The position numbers were made by a program, and so were the translations under genes. Shown here piece after piece: positions 19,722 to 30,611 of a stretch of 64,000 nt of DNA; the stretch's first letter is position 1; every line of letters begins with the position of its first letter. Under the pieces are notes generated by a model. That model made no database searches. It worked only from the letters and a program-made list of their open reading frames with translations, and was not told where the DNA came from. Origin of the DNA: JAMXLO01 sp963799415 (GTDB lineage Bacteria; Pseudomonadota; Alphaproteobacteria; Acetobacterales; Acetobacteraceae); the NCBI GenBank assembly GCA_963799415.1, contig CAWCXI010000049.1:1-64000 (forward strand). The letters run 5' to 3'.

Positions 19722-21068
19722 TCAGCGCCCATGGCGGCGGCATAGCTTCGTCAGTACGTCGGCACTTTCCCAGGTTTCGCAGCGATCGACCGCTTGTTCG
19801 ACCAGCATAACACCATCTGGCGTCAGCACTGTCCCGGCGAGCTCACGAAACTTGTCGCGCAGCTCCGTCTCGGCAAACGGCTGTAGGAAATCGCCTCGAT
19901 GGCTGTCGCATTCATGGGTGGCGCTGCGGCCGTCGTTGAGAACCACCGTCACACGCGCTGGCCGAAGGCGCGGCGCCACCTCGCTCATCGCAGGGTCCTC
20001 CGCGACCATGACACGATGACGCAGTGCCACGATCGCCGGATCGTTCACCGCCTCATCATCGAGGGCGCTGTGTCCAGCATGTCCCCGCACCGCCATCGCG
20101 GCGGCGGCATGAGGCAGCGAGTATTTCGACGCGAAGAAATTAGGCGGGTCCGGATTGCGCATGACAGAAGCAAACCGATAGGTGGCAATGTCGATATGAG
20201 CGATCTCCTCCGGGCGCGGCCGCAGCTCGGCCAGAGCCCGTTGCAGGCAATCGAGTGCCGGATGGATCGGGTTGCAGCACGCGTAGAGGCGAAAGTAGTT
20301 ACGCGTGATGTGCCACGTCGAGCCCAGATCGTCCAGCAGCCCCTGGGCGCTGAAACCGCCGCCGACCAACTCGCCCAGCGCCTGCTCGATCGCATCGTCC
20401 TGCGCCTCAAATCCGGCGAGCGCCAGTCCGGGCGCCAACGCGGCGGCAAAGCCGCTCATTCCACCGGCGACGTTCAGCGCGGTGGCCCCGGCCACGGCGT
20501 TGGTATAGCTGGGTGTCAACAGCAGCGTCGTGGCGATGCGCATCGCGCGACTGATCCCGGCCGCATCGAGGCCGCGCAGCCGTGCCCCCGCCGCTGCCGC
20601 CGCCAACAGCGACACCTGGCCGTTCTGATGCGCCAGGGGCCGCGGCGTGAACCCACCGGCGAGACGTGCCACAACATCGTAGCCGAGCAGCAGCGCCATC
20701 AGCATATCGCGGCCGGTGCTGCGCGCCTGCTCGCCAACCGCCAACACCCCCGGAAGCACTTGCATAGCTGCCTGGCCCGAGACGAACCGCAGGCCCTCGC
20801 AAAGTTCGATCGACCGCCCGGCAATGCCATTCAGCAGCGCGGCGGTTCGCGGATCATGTGACGGCCAGCCGCTTGCATAGACCGTGGCGCCGCTGCCGGC
20901 GCCAAGCTGCTCGCGAAGTCGTCGAACCTCGGGCCGCTCAGCGCCAGCCAGGATCACACCGAGCGTATCAAGCAGGACGAGCCTGGTATGATGTTGCACC
21001 GGCGCAGGGACATCCTCCCATTGCGTCGCCGCGACAAATGCCGCCAGCTCTTCGATCTGCCGTGCCAC
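19722..21068 (-). CDS. MmgE/PrpD family protein
   Basis: A 448-residue member of the MmgE/PrpD family, whose known members are 2-methylcitrate dehydratase (PrpD) and cis-aconitate decarboxylase; many homologues have unknown substrates. Motifs include HHTRLVLLDTLGVILAG, the alpha-helical ALLNGIAGRSIELCEG, LLLGYDVVARLAGG and YRFASVMRNPDPP. The lid-domain region HPALDCL is present. GTG at 21068 is chosen as start because GAGGGGAG precedes it; the open frame upstream lacks an RBS. No prpB/prpC is nearby, so a propionate pathway role is not supported. Divergent from the TauD-type gene with 88 bases between, and convergent with the enolase-superfamily gene across the palindromic repeat. Confidence 0.88.
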   Translation of the reverse strand: MARQIEELAAFVAATQWEDVPAPVQHHTRLVLLDTLGVILAGAERPEVRRLREQLGAGSGATVYASGWPSHDPRTAALLNGIAGRSIELCEGLRFVSGQAAMQVLPGVLAVGEQARSTGRDMLMALLLGYDVVARLAGGFTPRPLAHQNGQVSLLAAAAAGARLRGLDAAGISRAMRIATTLLLTPSYTNAVAGATALNVAGGMSGFAAALAPGLALAGFEAQDDAIEQALGELVGGGFSAQGLLDDLGSTWHITRNYFRLYACCNPIHPALDCLQRALAELRPRPEEIAHIDIATYRFASVMRNPDPPNFFASKYSLPHAAAAMAVRGHAGHSALDDEAVNDPAIVALRHRVMVAEDPAMSEVAPRLRPARVTVVLNDGRSATHECDSHRGDFLQPFAETELRDKFRELAGTVLTPDGVMLVEQAVDRCETWESADVLTKLCRRHGR

Positions 21069-21156
21069 CGCAAGTCTCCCCTCTGCCGAACGAAATTGAC
21101 AGCCTTCGTATGGCGGATCACGGTCCAACAGAACAGGCATTCGAGGAGGATGGCCA

Positions 21157-22131
21157 ATGGTATCGTCGCGTCAGCCGGCCGCCGGCACCAATACACCAGA
21201 GCCCATCGAGGTCGTTCCCCTGACCCTTCACATCGGTGCAGAGATCAGAGGCGCTGATCTGACTCAGCCTCTGCCGCCAGAGCAACTGAAGACGGTGCGG
21301 GACGCTTTCCTGAAGTGGAAGGTCATTTTCTTCCGCGATCAAAATCTCGATCACGCACAGCACGTCGCGATGGCGCGCCAGTTCGGCGAGCCGACGATCG
21401 GCCATGCGGTGTTCGGTCATGTCGAAGGCCATCCCGAGATCTACTCGGTGGCCAAGAACCGGACCGCGAACTCGAAATACGAAGCGATGATGGTCACGCC
21501 TTGGTTTGGCTGGCACACCGATGTCACGGCGGCCGTCAACCCGCCGTGCGCCTCCATCCTGCGGGGCGTGACAATCCCGCCATATGGCGGAGATACATTC
21601 TGGACCAACCTCGCCGCCGCCTATGCCGGTCTATCGGAGCCGATGCGCGCGTTCGTTGACGGGCTGCGCGGCATCCACGCCTTCGAGCCACGCGGCGACG
21701 CCAAGGCGGGAAGCGAATACAATGAGCGGGTAAAGCGTCGCGCCCTGAAAAGCGAGCATCCGCTGGTGACGGTCCACGCGGAGACCGGGGAGCGGGTGCT
21801 GTTCGCCAGCCCGTCCTTCCTGAAGTCCCTCGTCGGTTTTACTCCGCGGGAGAGCGCCAAGATACTCGAGATCCTGTGGGAGCATGCCGTGCGCCCCGAA
21901 TACACGGTGCGCTTTAAATGGAACACGGGTGACATCGCCTTCTGGGACAACCGATCGACCGCGCACCTGGCGCCGCGGGACATTTTTCAATCGGACTACG
22001 ACCGCCAGCTTTATCGGATCACGCTGGTGGGCGAACCGCTGGTCGGCGTCGATGGTCGGCCGTCACGGTCCATCGAGGGCCTGCCGATCCGATCGGCCGA
22101 GGAGGAACTGCGGATGATGGCGGCCGAGTAG
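21157..22131 (+). CDS. TauD/TfdA family Fe(II)/2-oxoglutarate-dependent dioxygenase
   Basis: A 324-residue dioxygenase. The iron-binding facial triad is visible: HTD in WFGWHTDVTAA and the distal His in RSTAHLAPRD. The 2-oxoglutarate-binding Arg is probably that of the C-terminal YDRQLYRIT segment, and GDIAFWDNRSTAH is the family signature. Members hydroxylate taurine, 2,4-D, alkyl sulfates and other organic acids, releasing succinate and CO2; the substrate here is not evident and there are no sulfonate transporter genes beside it. Divergent from MmgE/PrpD. The next gene (LLM flavoprotein) starts 20 bases later on the same strand, so they are probably one operon. Confidence 0.92.
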   Translation: MVSSRQPAAGTNTPEPIEVVPLTLHIGAEIRGADLTQPLPPEQLKTVRDAFLKWKVIFFRDQNLDHAQHVAMARQFGEPTIGHAVFGHVEGHPEIYSVAKNRTANSKYEAMMVTPWFGWHTDVTAAVNPPCASILRGVTIPPYGGDTFWTNLAAAYAGLSEPMRAFVDGLRGIHAFEPRGDAKAGSEYNERVKRRALKSEHPLVTVHAETGERVLFASPSFLKSLVGFTPRESAKILEILWEHAVRPEYTVRFKWNTGDIAFWDNRSTAHLAPRDIFQSDYDRQLYRITLVGEPLVGVDGRPSRSIEGLPIRSAEEELRMMAAE

Positions 22132-22151
22132 CACCCGACGCCCCAGCAAAA

Positions 22152-23097
22152 ATGCGCTTCGGCTTCTATCTCCCCACCCGCGGTCCTACAGCCACGCGCG
22201 AGGGCATTCTTGCACTGGCACGCGAAGGCGAGCGTCTCGGCATGAACTCCGCGATGATTGCGGACCACATCGTTTTCCCGACGGAAAGCGAATTCGATCT
22301 ATCCGTACACGGTGGATCGCAAGCATCCCGGCGGCGGCGACGCATTGGAGACCTTCTCCATTCTTGGCGTGGTGGCGGGCGCGACGGAGAGGCTGCGTCT
22401 CGTTACCTCCGTGCTGGTGTTGCCCTACCGCAACCCCGTACTGACAGCGAAGATGGTGGCATCGCTCGACGTGCTGTCTGGCGGACGCGTGACATTGGGC
22501 GTCGGGGTCGGCTGGTTGAAGGAGGAATTCCAGGCTCTGGACAGCCCGGACTTCGACAGACGCGGCGCCGTCACGGATGAATGGATCGCTATCTTTAAGC
22601 AGCTGTGGAGCCAATCGCCCGCCAGCTTCACCGGCCAGCACTACAAGTATTCCAACATTCGCGCAGAACCATTCCCGTTACAGAAGCCGCATCCGCCGAT
22701 CTGGATCGGCGGCCACTCCCGCGCTGCATTGCGTCGTACCGCACGGCACGGCGACGGCTGGCACCCGGTAGGCGCCATCGCCGCCTCGCCGCTTCCACCG
22801 CAGGAAATGCGGGAGCACCTGAGTACATTGCGACGCCTGACCGAAGCCGAGGGGCGCGATTTTTCGGCGCTCACCATATCTTACAAGGCGCCGCTGTATG
22901 ACGGACTGATTCCAGATCGCGACGGTACCCGCAGAAGCTTCTCCGGCAGTTCTGAGGACATCGCCGGCGACATCCGTTCCTTCGCTGCCATCGGCGTGCA
23001 CGAACTGATCCTCGATTTCCGTGGCGCGTCCATCGACGAAAGCATCGCGCGCCTGCAACGCTTCGCCGCCGAGGTGATGCCGCTGGTGGGCGAATAG
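22152..23097 (+). pseudogene. LLM-class flavin-dependent oxidoreductase, one frameshift near codon 47
   Basis: The N-terminus MRFGFYLPTRGPTATREG... through ADHIVFPTESE is in one frame. The rest, SIYPYTVDRKHPGGGDALE to the stop at 23097, is in the next, joined near 22290-22294. One T too many in GAATTCG would explain it. The restored protein is about 314 residues, a bacterial luciferase-like (alpha/beta)8 enzyme with LRLVTSVLVLPYRNPV, GVGVGWLKEEF and PIWIGGHS motifs. Members use FMN or F420 for monooxygenation or dehydrogenation. Its neighbour upstream is a TauD dioxygenase; together they look like an oxidative catabolic pair. Everything after the break is well preserved, so the break is recent or an error. 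Confidence 0.82.
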
Positions 23098-23329
23098 GCG
23101 CAGTCGAGGACCTGCAAAGCTCGCGCTGGCTGGTCAGCTAGTTGCTTGGGGTTTCACAGATTCGGACTGCATCATCTGCCGATGCAGCCCTATGTTGTCT
23201 GCGGTTTCAGGCTGCTGCCGTTTGGATTTTTCGACCAGAACCCGGTGATCGACCTGCCGCGGACGACGAACGCAGGGAGTTGCCGCAACTGACACGTGCC
23301 CAACTCGTCGGAACCGGCAGCGATGACTG

Positions 23330-23711
23330 TTACATCCCCTCGACGAGGAACTGACTTGACCTCGTTGTTTTATTTCGAATGACGTCAACCTCCTTCGAGT
23401 TTTCCGAAGCCTTCCAGGCTTTGGCTTTCGCAAGGCTGTCAAACTCAATGACGACAAACCGCTTCGGGGCAGTTCCATCGAATGGTGTGATTTTCTCAGT
23501 ACAGTATTATGTACTTGCCGCCGAAAGGAGCCAGCGTCTCCGGTCCTGATTTGGGAGGAACCGCCTTGAAGCCTTCAGGATCGGTGACGTCGCTGATTTC
23601 GACTACAACATAAGCCGGGGGTGTTGCTTGAGCGTGCAGCTCCTGGATGATTGCCCCGCCAGCGGCGATGCCCGCAACGAGCGCTATAGCAAGCTTGTGA
23701 TTGGGTTTCAT
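23330..23711 (-). pseudogene. DUF1330 family exported small protein, one frameshift
   Basis: The first 70 codons (MKPNHKLAIALVAGIAAGG..., signal peptide ending LHAQA, then PPAYVVVEISDVTDPEGF) are a normal DUF1330 N-terminus. The frame then stops at 23496, but shifting one base near 23500-23505 recovers the family tail TEKITPFDGTAPKRFVVIEF followed by AKAWKASENSKEV and FLVEGM, ending at a TAA at 23330. The restored length is about 126 residues. DUF1330 is a dimeric ferredoxin-like fold of unknown activity; this version appears periplasmic. GGAGG lies before the ATG. The flanking gaps 23098-23329 and 23712-23923 hold nothing recognised. Sequencing insertion is as likely as true loss. Confidence 0.75.
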
Positions 23712-23923
23712 AGGACCGATCCTCCTGTGGTGACGGTCAGTGTCAGGACTCCGGGATTACTGAGTGGCTGACAAACAGCCGACCATAGCCTTGCGGTTAT
23801 TGGCTGTCGCTGTCGATGAGCATCGCCCGATCAAAGAGCTGCTCACTTCAGGGCCGCGATAGCGCGTTCTCGCTGGGCTTTTAATTGCGCATTGTCAAGC
23901 GGCGCGACCGGACGGCGGGAGGA

Positions 23924-25089
23924 TTATCCGCCCAGCGCCCACTTGCCCCATGCGCCCATCGCCGCCTGGCGGCTGGCGATGTTGTGCGTCAGCACTGTCA
24001 GAAGGTCGCGGCGGATCGAGGCGAGCGCGTCCGCGTCGTACACCGCTTGTGCACCGCATACCTCGACCAGCTTCTCGACCGCCGACTGCACCTGATGCTG
24101 CGCATGTGTCATGTCGCGACGGGTGCGCAGGACATAGTCCTGGGGGATCGGCGTATCGTTGGCGATCATTGCTTCCGCCGCGGCACGCCCGCTGTGCATG
24201 GTCAGCATGGCCGCATCGATCGCCGCGGCGGCTTCGGCAACCGTCATTTGCACGAACTCGCTGGCCGCCATCCGCGTGACGCCGCGCGATACGCGTTCGC
24301 GCAGGCCGGACATTGCCACGGCAAGCGCGCGATTGCCCAGTGCGATGGCGACCGGCGGCAGCGAGTAGTTCACCATCAGGCCGCGTGGGATGCGCACCAG
24401 CGGATAGTCGGCATGCACCTTCGCACCTGGCGGCGTGCCGGCGAGCAGTTCGCTGAGCAGAACGCAGCGATGGTCGGGTACGAACACGTCGTGCAGACGC
24501 AGCGAACGGCTGCCGGTGCCGGCGAGCCCGAGCACGTGCCAGTCGTCGATGATCTCGATGTCGGCGAACGGCACAAGGAGATAGCCGATGCCGGCTGGAT
24601 CGCCCTGCCTGCCGAGGAATGCACCGATGATCGCCCAGCGGGCGTGCGTGCTGCCGCTGGAGAACGAATACTGTCCGCTCAGATCGCCAGCCGCCGGCGA
24701 TGCGTTCGGCGATGGCACGTGGCGCGAGCGAGGACGATGCGACGCGCTTGCGGATCGTCGCCCCAGACATCGATCTGCGCCTGCAGCGGGATACGACGCG
24801 AGCAGCCACTGATGTTCGCCGAGTACGGCGTAGACCCAGCCGGAGGAGGCGCAGCCCTCGGTAAGGGTCTCGACGATGCGGGAGAACAGCGAGAAGCGCA
24901 GCTGCAAGTCCGCCGAAGCGGCGCGGCTGGATGATGCGCAGGATGCCGGTGCGGTGGAAGTCGGCGATCGTCTCCGGCACGGACGTCGCGCGCGACGTTG
25001 GTGGCTGTGGCGCGCTCGGCGAGCACTGGGACCAGCGCGCGCGCCTGCTCCAGGAGATTGCTTTCCTCGGCAGTGAACGCTTCGTCCAT
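23924..25089 (-). pseudogene. Acyl-CoA dehydrogenase-fold flavin monooxygenase (HsaA/HpaH-like), several frameshifts
   Basis: The C-terminal two thirds are clean from about 24680: LSGQYSFSSGSTHARWAIIG, then VFVPDHRCVLLSELLAG and a helical C-terminus. The N-terminus is spread over all three frames. MDEAFTAEESNLLEQARAL begins at 25089; ETIADFHRTGILRIIQPRRF, SRIVETLTEGCASSGWVYAV, AQIDVWGDDPQA and SSLAPRAIAERIAGGWR follow in order. By my reading five successive +1 shifts in roughly 400 bases are needed. The restored protein (about 385 residues) resembles class D two-component flavin monooxygenases such as HsaA or HpaH, which need a partner reductase; none is adjacent. The start overlaps the upstream gene's stop in TGATG, so they are one transcript. 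Confidence 0.75.
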
Positions 25090-26164
25090 CAGCGGTTCAT
25101 GCCGCGTACCGCCTCGCACACCGCGCGGGTCACTTCGGCTGTGGTCGGCCTTGCCGCCGAGATCGGGGGTCATGATGCCGGCGGCGCACACCTGCTCGAC
25201 CGCGCGCATCAGCAGCTCGGCCGCAGGCTTCTCGCCAAGATGCTCCAGCATCATCGCGCCGGTCCAGAAGCTGGCGACCGGGTTGGCGATGCCCTTGCCG
25301 GTGATGTCGAACGCCGAGCCGTGGATCGGCTCGAACATCGACGGGCTGCGGCGCTCGGGATCGACGTTGCCGGTGGGCGCGATGCCGAGCGAACCGGCCA
25401 GCGCGGCGGCGAGGTCGGACAGGATGTCGGCGTGCAGGTTGGTCGCCACGACGGTGTCGATGGTCTGCGGCTTGCGCACCATGCGCATGGTCATCGCGTC
25501 GACCAGTTCCTTGTCCCAGGTGACGTCGGGATAGTCGTGCGACACCAGGGCGGCGATCTCGTCCCAGAACACCATGCCGTGGCGCTGCGCGTTGGACTTG
25601 GTGACGACGGTGAGCAGCTTGCGCGGGCGGCTGCGGGCGATGTCGAAGGCGAAGCGCATGATCCGCTCGACGCCGCGGCGGGTGAAGATGGCGGTCTCGG
25701 TGGCGACTTCCTCGGGGAGGCCGCGATGCGCGCGGCCGCCATGGCCGGCATATTCGCCCTCGCTGTTCTCGCGCACGATCACCCAGTCGAGGTCGCCGGG
25801 CCCGACGTCGCGCAGCGGTGAGGTGATGCCGGGCAGGATGCGCGTCGGGCGGACGTTGGCGTACTGGTCGAGGCCCTGGCAGATCGGCAGGCGCAGACCC
25901 CCAGAGCGTGATGTGGTCGGGGATGTCGGGATCGCCGACCGCACCGAAATAGATCGCGTCGGCGGTGCGCAGCCAGGCCAGGCCGTCGGGCGGCATGAAG
26001 CTGCCGTGCTTGCGGTAGCGGTCGGAGCCCCAGTCGTAGTGGTCGACGATCAGCGTGAAGCTGCCGTCGCGCGCGGCGACCGCATCCAGCACTTCGAGGC
26101 CGGCGCTGATGACCTCGGGGCCGATGCCGTCGGCTGGGATGGAGGCGATGCGATATTCGCGCAT
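25089..26164 (-). pseudogene. Tartrate/D-malate dehydrogenase family (isopropylmalate dehydrogenase-like), two frameshifts
   Basis: An NAD-dependent decarboxylating beta-hydroxyacid dehydrogenase of about 358 residues once two +1 shifts are removed. The N-terminus MREYRIASIPADGIGPEVI reaches HITLWG. One extra G in a five-G run near 25903 then shifts the frame to LRLPICQGLDQYANVRP. The core has VIVRENSEGEYAGHGGRAH and then TNLHADILSDLAAALAGSLG, typical of TtuC/DmlA. Near 25135 one extra C separates GGKAD from TAEVTRAVCEAVRGMNR and the TGA at 25091-25089. Such enzymes oxidise L- or meso-tartrate or D-malate. The downstream flavoprotein monooxygenase starts inside its stop codon (TGATG). Confidence 0.85.
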
Positions 26165-26353
26165 GGTGGCTTCTCCGACCTCGCGTTGCCGACCTCGCCT
26201 TGGAGGTACCGCGCACGGCGTCAGGTTGCAACCTCACGTGGTGGCCCGCCCGGTTCGACCGTCAACAGGACGTGATGCAATCGAATTCATCTGCCGCCGC
26301 AAGTTTTCCGGCCCCGCCTGCCACGGCATATTCGGCCACCTAGGGAGCACGTG

Positions 26354-29300
26354 ATGAACGACGGGCAGCAGCCGAACGCGACGACAGTGCCTACTGCCAA
26401 TCCGACCACGGACGTCGCTTCGGCCTTCTTGACGGCCGGCGGCGAGATGGCTGCCCTTATCAGCGCCAAAGACTGGGCGGCCACCTCGCTCGGTGCGCAG
26501 GTCACGTGGCCGCAGAGCCTGCAGACCGTTCTCCGTATCCTGGTGACGTCGCGCTACGCGATGTGGCTCGGTTGGGGGGCGCAGCTCACGTTCTTCTACA
26601 ACGATGCCTATGCCGCGATGACCCTTGGCGCCAAGCATCCATGGGCACTCGGCCGTCCGGCTTCCGAAGTGTGGGCGGAGATCTGGAATGATATCGGCCC
26701 GCGGGCCGAAACCGTCATGCGGACCGGTGAGCCGACCTGGGACGAGGGCCTGCTGCTCTTTCTCGAGCGGAATGGCTACCCGGAGGAGACCTATCACACC
26801 TTCTCATACAGTCCGTTGCCCGACGATCGTGGCGAGGTCGGCGGCATGTTGTGCGTCGTCACCGAGGATACTGATCGAGTGATCGGTGAGCGCCGCCTCG
26901 CCACGCTGCGCGAGCTTGCCAGTCTGCTGGCCGCGGTGCGGACCGAGCCGGATGTGCTGGCGGCAATCGAGCGTGGCCTTGCAACCAATGGGCGTGACAT
27001 GCCCTTTGCCATCGTCTGGCTGTTCGACGCCGAGGTGCAGCGGGCTCGCCTTGCCTCTACTACCGGCATTACGCGCGAACATCGCATGGCAGTGCCGGAG
27101 ATCGACATTGCCGACGTGGCGCCGGATCATCCGGTTGCACGGATCCTTGACGGTTCACCGCACGTGACCATCGATGATCTGGGACGATATGGCGTGCTTC
27201 CTTCCGGAGAGTGGGATCAGCCGCCTCATCAGGCCCTTGCGGTGCCGATCGTTCAGCAGGGCGAAAGCAGACCTGCCGGAATGCTGCTCGTGGGGCTCAA
27301 TCCGTACCGGCCGCTGTCCGAGAGCTATACAGGCTTTGTCGATCTGGTTGCGTCGCAGATCGCTTCGGGTCTGGCCAGCGCGCGGGCCTATGAGGCGGAG
27401 CGCCAACGTGCGGAAGCGCTCGCGGAGATCGATCAGGCGAAGACCGCATTCTTCTCCAATGTCAGTCATGAGTTCCGCACCCCGCTGACGTTGATGCTCG
27501 GTCCGCTGGAAGACGAGATCGCCACGCGTGATGACGGGTCCGCGGACCGGCTGAACATGGTTCATCGCAACGGGTTGCGGCTGCTGCGCCTGGTCAACAC
27601 GTTGCTGGATTTCTCGCGCATCGAGGCGGGGCGTGTGCAAGCGACGTTCCGGCCCACCGATCTTGGCGCTTATACCGCCGAGCTTGCCAGCAACTTTCGT
27701 TCCGCCTGTGAGCATGCTGGGCTGCTACTTACCGTGGACTGCCCGCCGTTGCCGGATCACGTGTACGTCGATGCCGACATGTGGGAACGCGTGGTTCTCA
27801 ATCTTGTTTCCAACGCATTCAAATACACGCTCGAAGGCAATATTGGCGTGACGGTGCGACTTACTGATGAACAGACTGTCGAACTCGTCGTCACCGATAC
27901 CGGTGTGGGAATCCCGGAGGACGAACTGCCGCGCATCTTCGATCGCTTTCATCGGATCGAGGGGCAGGCTGCGCGCACGGTGGAGGGCAGCGGTATCGGC
28001 CTCGCGCTGGTGAACGAGCTGGTTCGTCTGCACGGTGGCACAATCGCTGTGCAGAGCAGGCTTGGTGCCGGGACCACGGTGTGCGTCGCGTTGCCGCTCG
28101 GTTACGCGCACCTGCCGCCCGAACATGTGGCGCACGATCGGGGACGCATGTTGCCGGAAGCCACCGCCGCGGCGTCCTTTGTGGCGGAGGCAATGCGCTG
28201 GCTGCCGCAAACGGACGGCGTGCCGGATCGGGATGATGGAGTTCTGGACGCCGCCGCTGGACTGTTCGACGTAGCTGAAGGCACGGACCGGGCGGTGCGT
28301 CCCGGTATACTGTTGGCCGACGACAGTCCCGACATGCGGGACTACGTCATGCGCCTGCTGGGCGCCCAATACGACGTCCGTGTTGTGGCGGATGGCGAGG
28401 CTGCATTGCGCGCGGTTGGTGAACAGCGTCCCGATCTGTTGCTGAGCGATGTGATGATGCCGCGGCTGGATGGGATCGGCCTGGTCGCGGTGCTGCGGGC
28501 CGATCCGCAACTGCGGGATATACCCATAATCCTGCTGTCCGCCCGCGCTGGAGAGGAGGCGCGTGTTGAGGGTCTCGATGCTGGTGCGGACGACTATCTG
28601 GTGAAACCGTTTGCCGCGCGTGAATTGCTGGCGCGCGTCCGTTCCAATCTGGACCTCGCGCGTATCCGTCGCGAGGCGGCCGAGCAGGTCCGCGAGGAGG
28701 CGCGTCGCCTCGAGCTGTTGAACCGTACCGGAAACGTGCTTGCGGCAGAACTTGACCTCGAGCGGCTGGTCCAGATGGTGACGGATGCCGCGGTGGAGCT
28801 CACCAACGCAGAGTTCGGCGCATTCTTCTACAACGTTGTAAACGATGCCGGTGAGTCCCAGACCCTTTACGCACTGTCCGGCGCTTCGCAGGAGGCCCTT
28901 GATGGCTTCCCGATGCACCGCGACAGCAAGATCTCCGATCCGACCTTTCGGCGCGATGGCGTCGTCCGCTCGGACGATATCACGCGCGATCCGCGCTATG
29001 GCCAGAAGCCGCCTCGTGAGGGCGGACCGAAAAGCTATCAGCCGGTGCGCAGCTACCTTGCAGCACCAGTGGTGTCGCGCACCGGCGAGGTACTCGGCGG
29101 ACTGTTCTTTGGCCACTCCGAGACGGGCGTGTTCACCGCGCGCGATGAGCTGGTTGCCGGCGGAATAGCGGCGCAGGCCGCGATCGCGATCGACAATGCA
29201 CGGCTGTACCGAGCAAGCAGGCACGCGGAAGAAAACCTGCGTCAGCTCAACGACAGCCTCGAGCAGCGTGTGTCGGAGGAGATCGCCGAACGCATGCGCG

Positions 29301-30470
29301 CCGAGGAAGAGCTGCGCCAAGCACAGAAGATGGAGGTCGTGGGGCAGCTCACCGGCGGGGTAGCGCACGATTTCAACAATCTGCTCACGGCCATCATTGG
29401 TGGTGCTGAGACTTCTGCGCCGGCTTCTGCCGCAAACGTCGGGTGGAGCGCCGGACCGCATTCAGCGCGCCATTCGCATGATCGATGCAAGCGCGCAGCG
29501 TGCGGCCACCCTCACTCACCAATTGCTGGCGTTCGCCCGACGTCAGGCGCTTGATCCGCGCCCGTTTGACGCCAACAGGCTCGTTGCCGGCATGTCCGAA
29601 CTGTTGCGGCGTACGCTGGGTGAGTTGATCTCGATCGAGTTTGTGCTGGCCGGGGGGCTGTGGCGCATCATGGCCGATCCGAATCATCTGGAGAGCGCGC
29701 TGCTAAACCTGGCGGTGAACGCTCGCGATGCGATGCCGAACGGAGGTCGGTTGACGATCGAAACGGCGAATGCCTACCTGGACGAGACCTATGCGCAGCA
29801 GCACCAGGACGTGCTGCCTGGCCAGTATGTGCTGATCGCGGTGTCGGACACCGGAACCGGCATGAAGAAGGATACCATACAGCGCGCGTTCGAGCCGTTC
29901 TTCACCACCAAGGAGATCGGCCACGGTACTGGTTTGGGGCTTAGCCAAGTGTACGGCTTCATCAAGCAGTCGAACGGCCACATCAAGATATACAGCGAAC
30001 TCGGTCAGGGAACGGCGGTGAAGCTTTATCTGCCGCGCCTTCTCGGGGAAGGACCAATCGAGGCGGAAGTATCGGACGCACAGGAGGCTCCGAACGGCGG
30101 CACCGGTGAGCTTATCCTGGTGGTGGAGGACGATCCCGCCGTGCGCTCTTACAGCACAGAGTTGCTGCGCGAATTGGGCTACCGTGTGATATCGGCATCC
30201 GATGGCTGGGCGGGATTGCAGCTTCTGGCGCGCTATCCTGCCATCCGCCTCCTGTTCACGGATGTCGGGCTGCCTGGTGGCATGACTGGGCGACAGCTGG
30301 CGGATCAGGCACGACAGCAGCGTCCGGATCTGCTGGTCCTGTTCACCACCGGATACGCGCGCAACGCCATCGTGCACGGCGGAGTGCTGGATCCTGGCAC
30401 GCATCTTCTGCCGAAGCCGTTCACCTATTCCGCTCTGGCGGCAAAGATGCGCGCTCTGCTGGATGGCTGA
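26354..30470 (+). CDS. Very large double hybrid sensor histidine kinase (PAS-GAF-HK-REC-GAF-HK-REC), one frameshift
   Basis: The restored protein is about 1370 residues. Order: PAS-like sensor (about 30-170, WPQSLQTVLRILVTSRYAMW), GAF (about 190-340), kinase with phospho-His372 in NVSHEFRTPLTL and an ATPase domain, receiver with Asp699 in LLLSDVMMPRLDG, second GAF (about 745-935), coiled linker, second kinase with His1005 in GGVAHDFNNLLTAI and ATPase (GHGTGLGLSQVYGF), and a final receiver with Asp1303 in LFTDVGLPGGMTG. A +1 shift near 29400, within the second kinase, splits the frame; without repair one reads a product ending at 29554 and a separate frame to 30470. There is no membrane segment, so it senses cytoplasmic signals. 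No response-regulator gene with a DNA-binding domain is adjacent. GGGAG precedes the ATG. Confidence 0.85.
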
Positions 30471-30611
30471 ACGTACCGCGCAGGAATTGCCGACGCGGCA
30501 GAAATTGCCGGGTTTGTGATCGCGTGGCACGCCTATTGCGCACGCATTCAAACTGTTCCGCATGGCACACGCGATGCACCAGACGTTGCCTGATCATTGG
30601 AGCAGGCAATT

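Noticed and set aside
23098..23329. Possible small gene between the LLM and DUF1330 genes
   Set aside because: Short open frames exist on both strands but have no RBS, no codon bias and no recognisable motif.
27725..29461. A 578-codon open frame antisense to the hybrid kinase
   Set aside because: It lies wholly opposite well-recognised GAF, kinase and receiver domains and has shadow-like composition.
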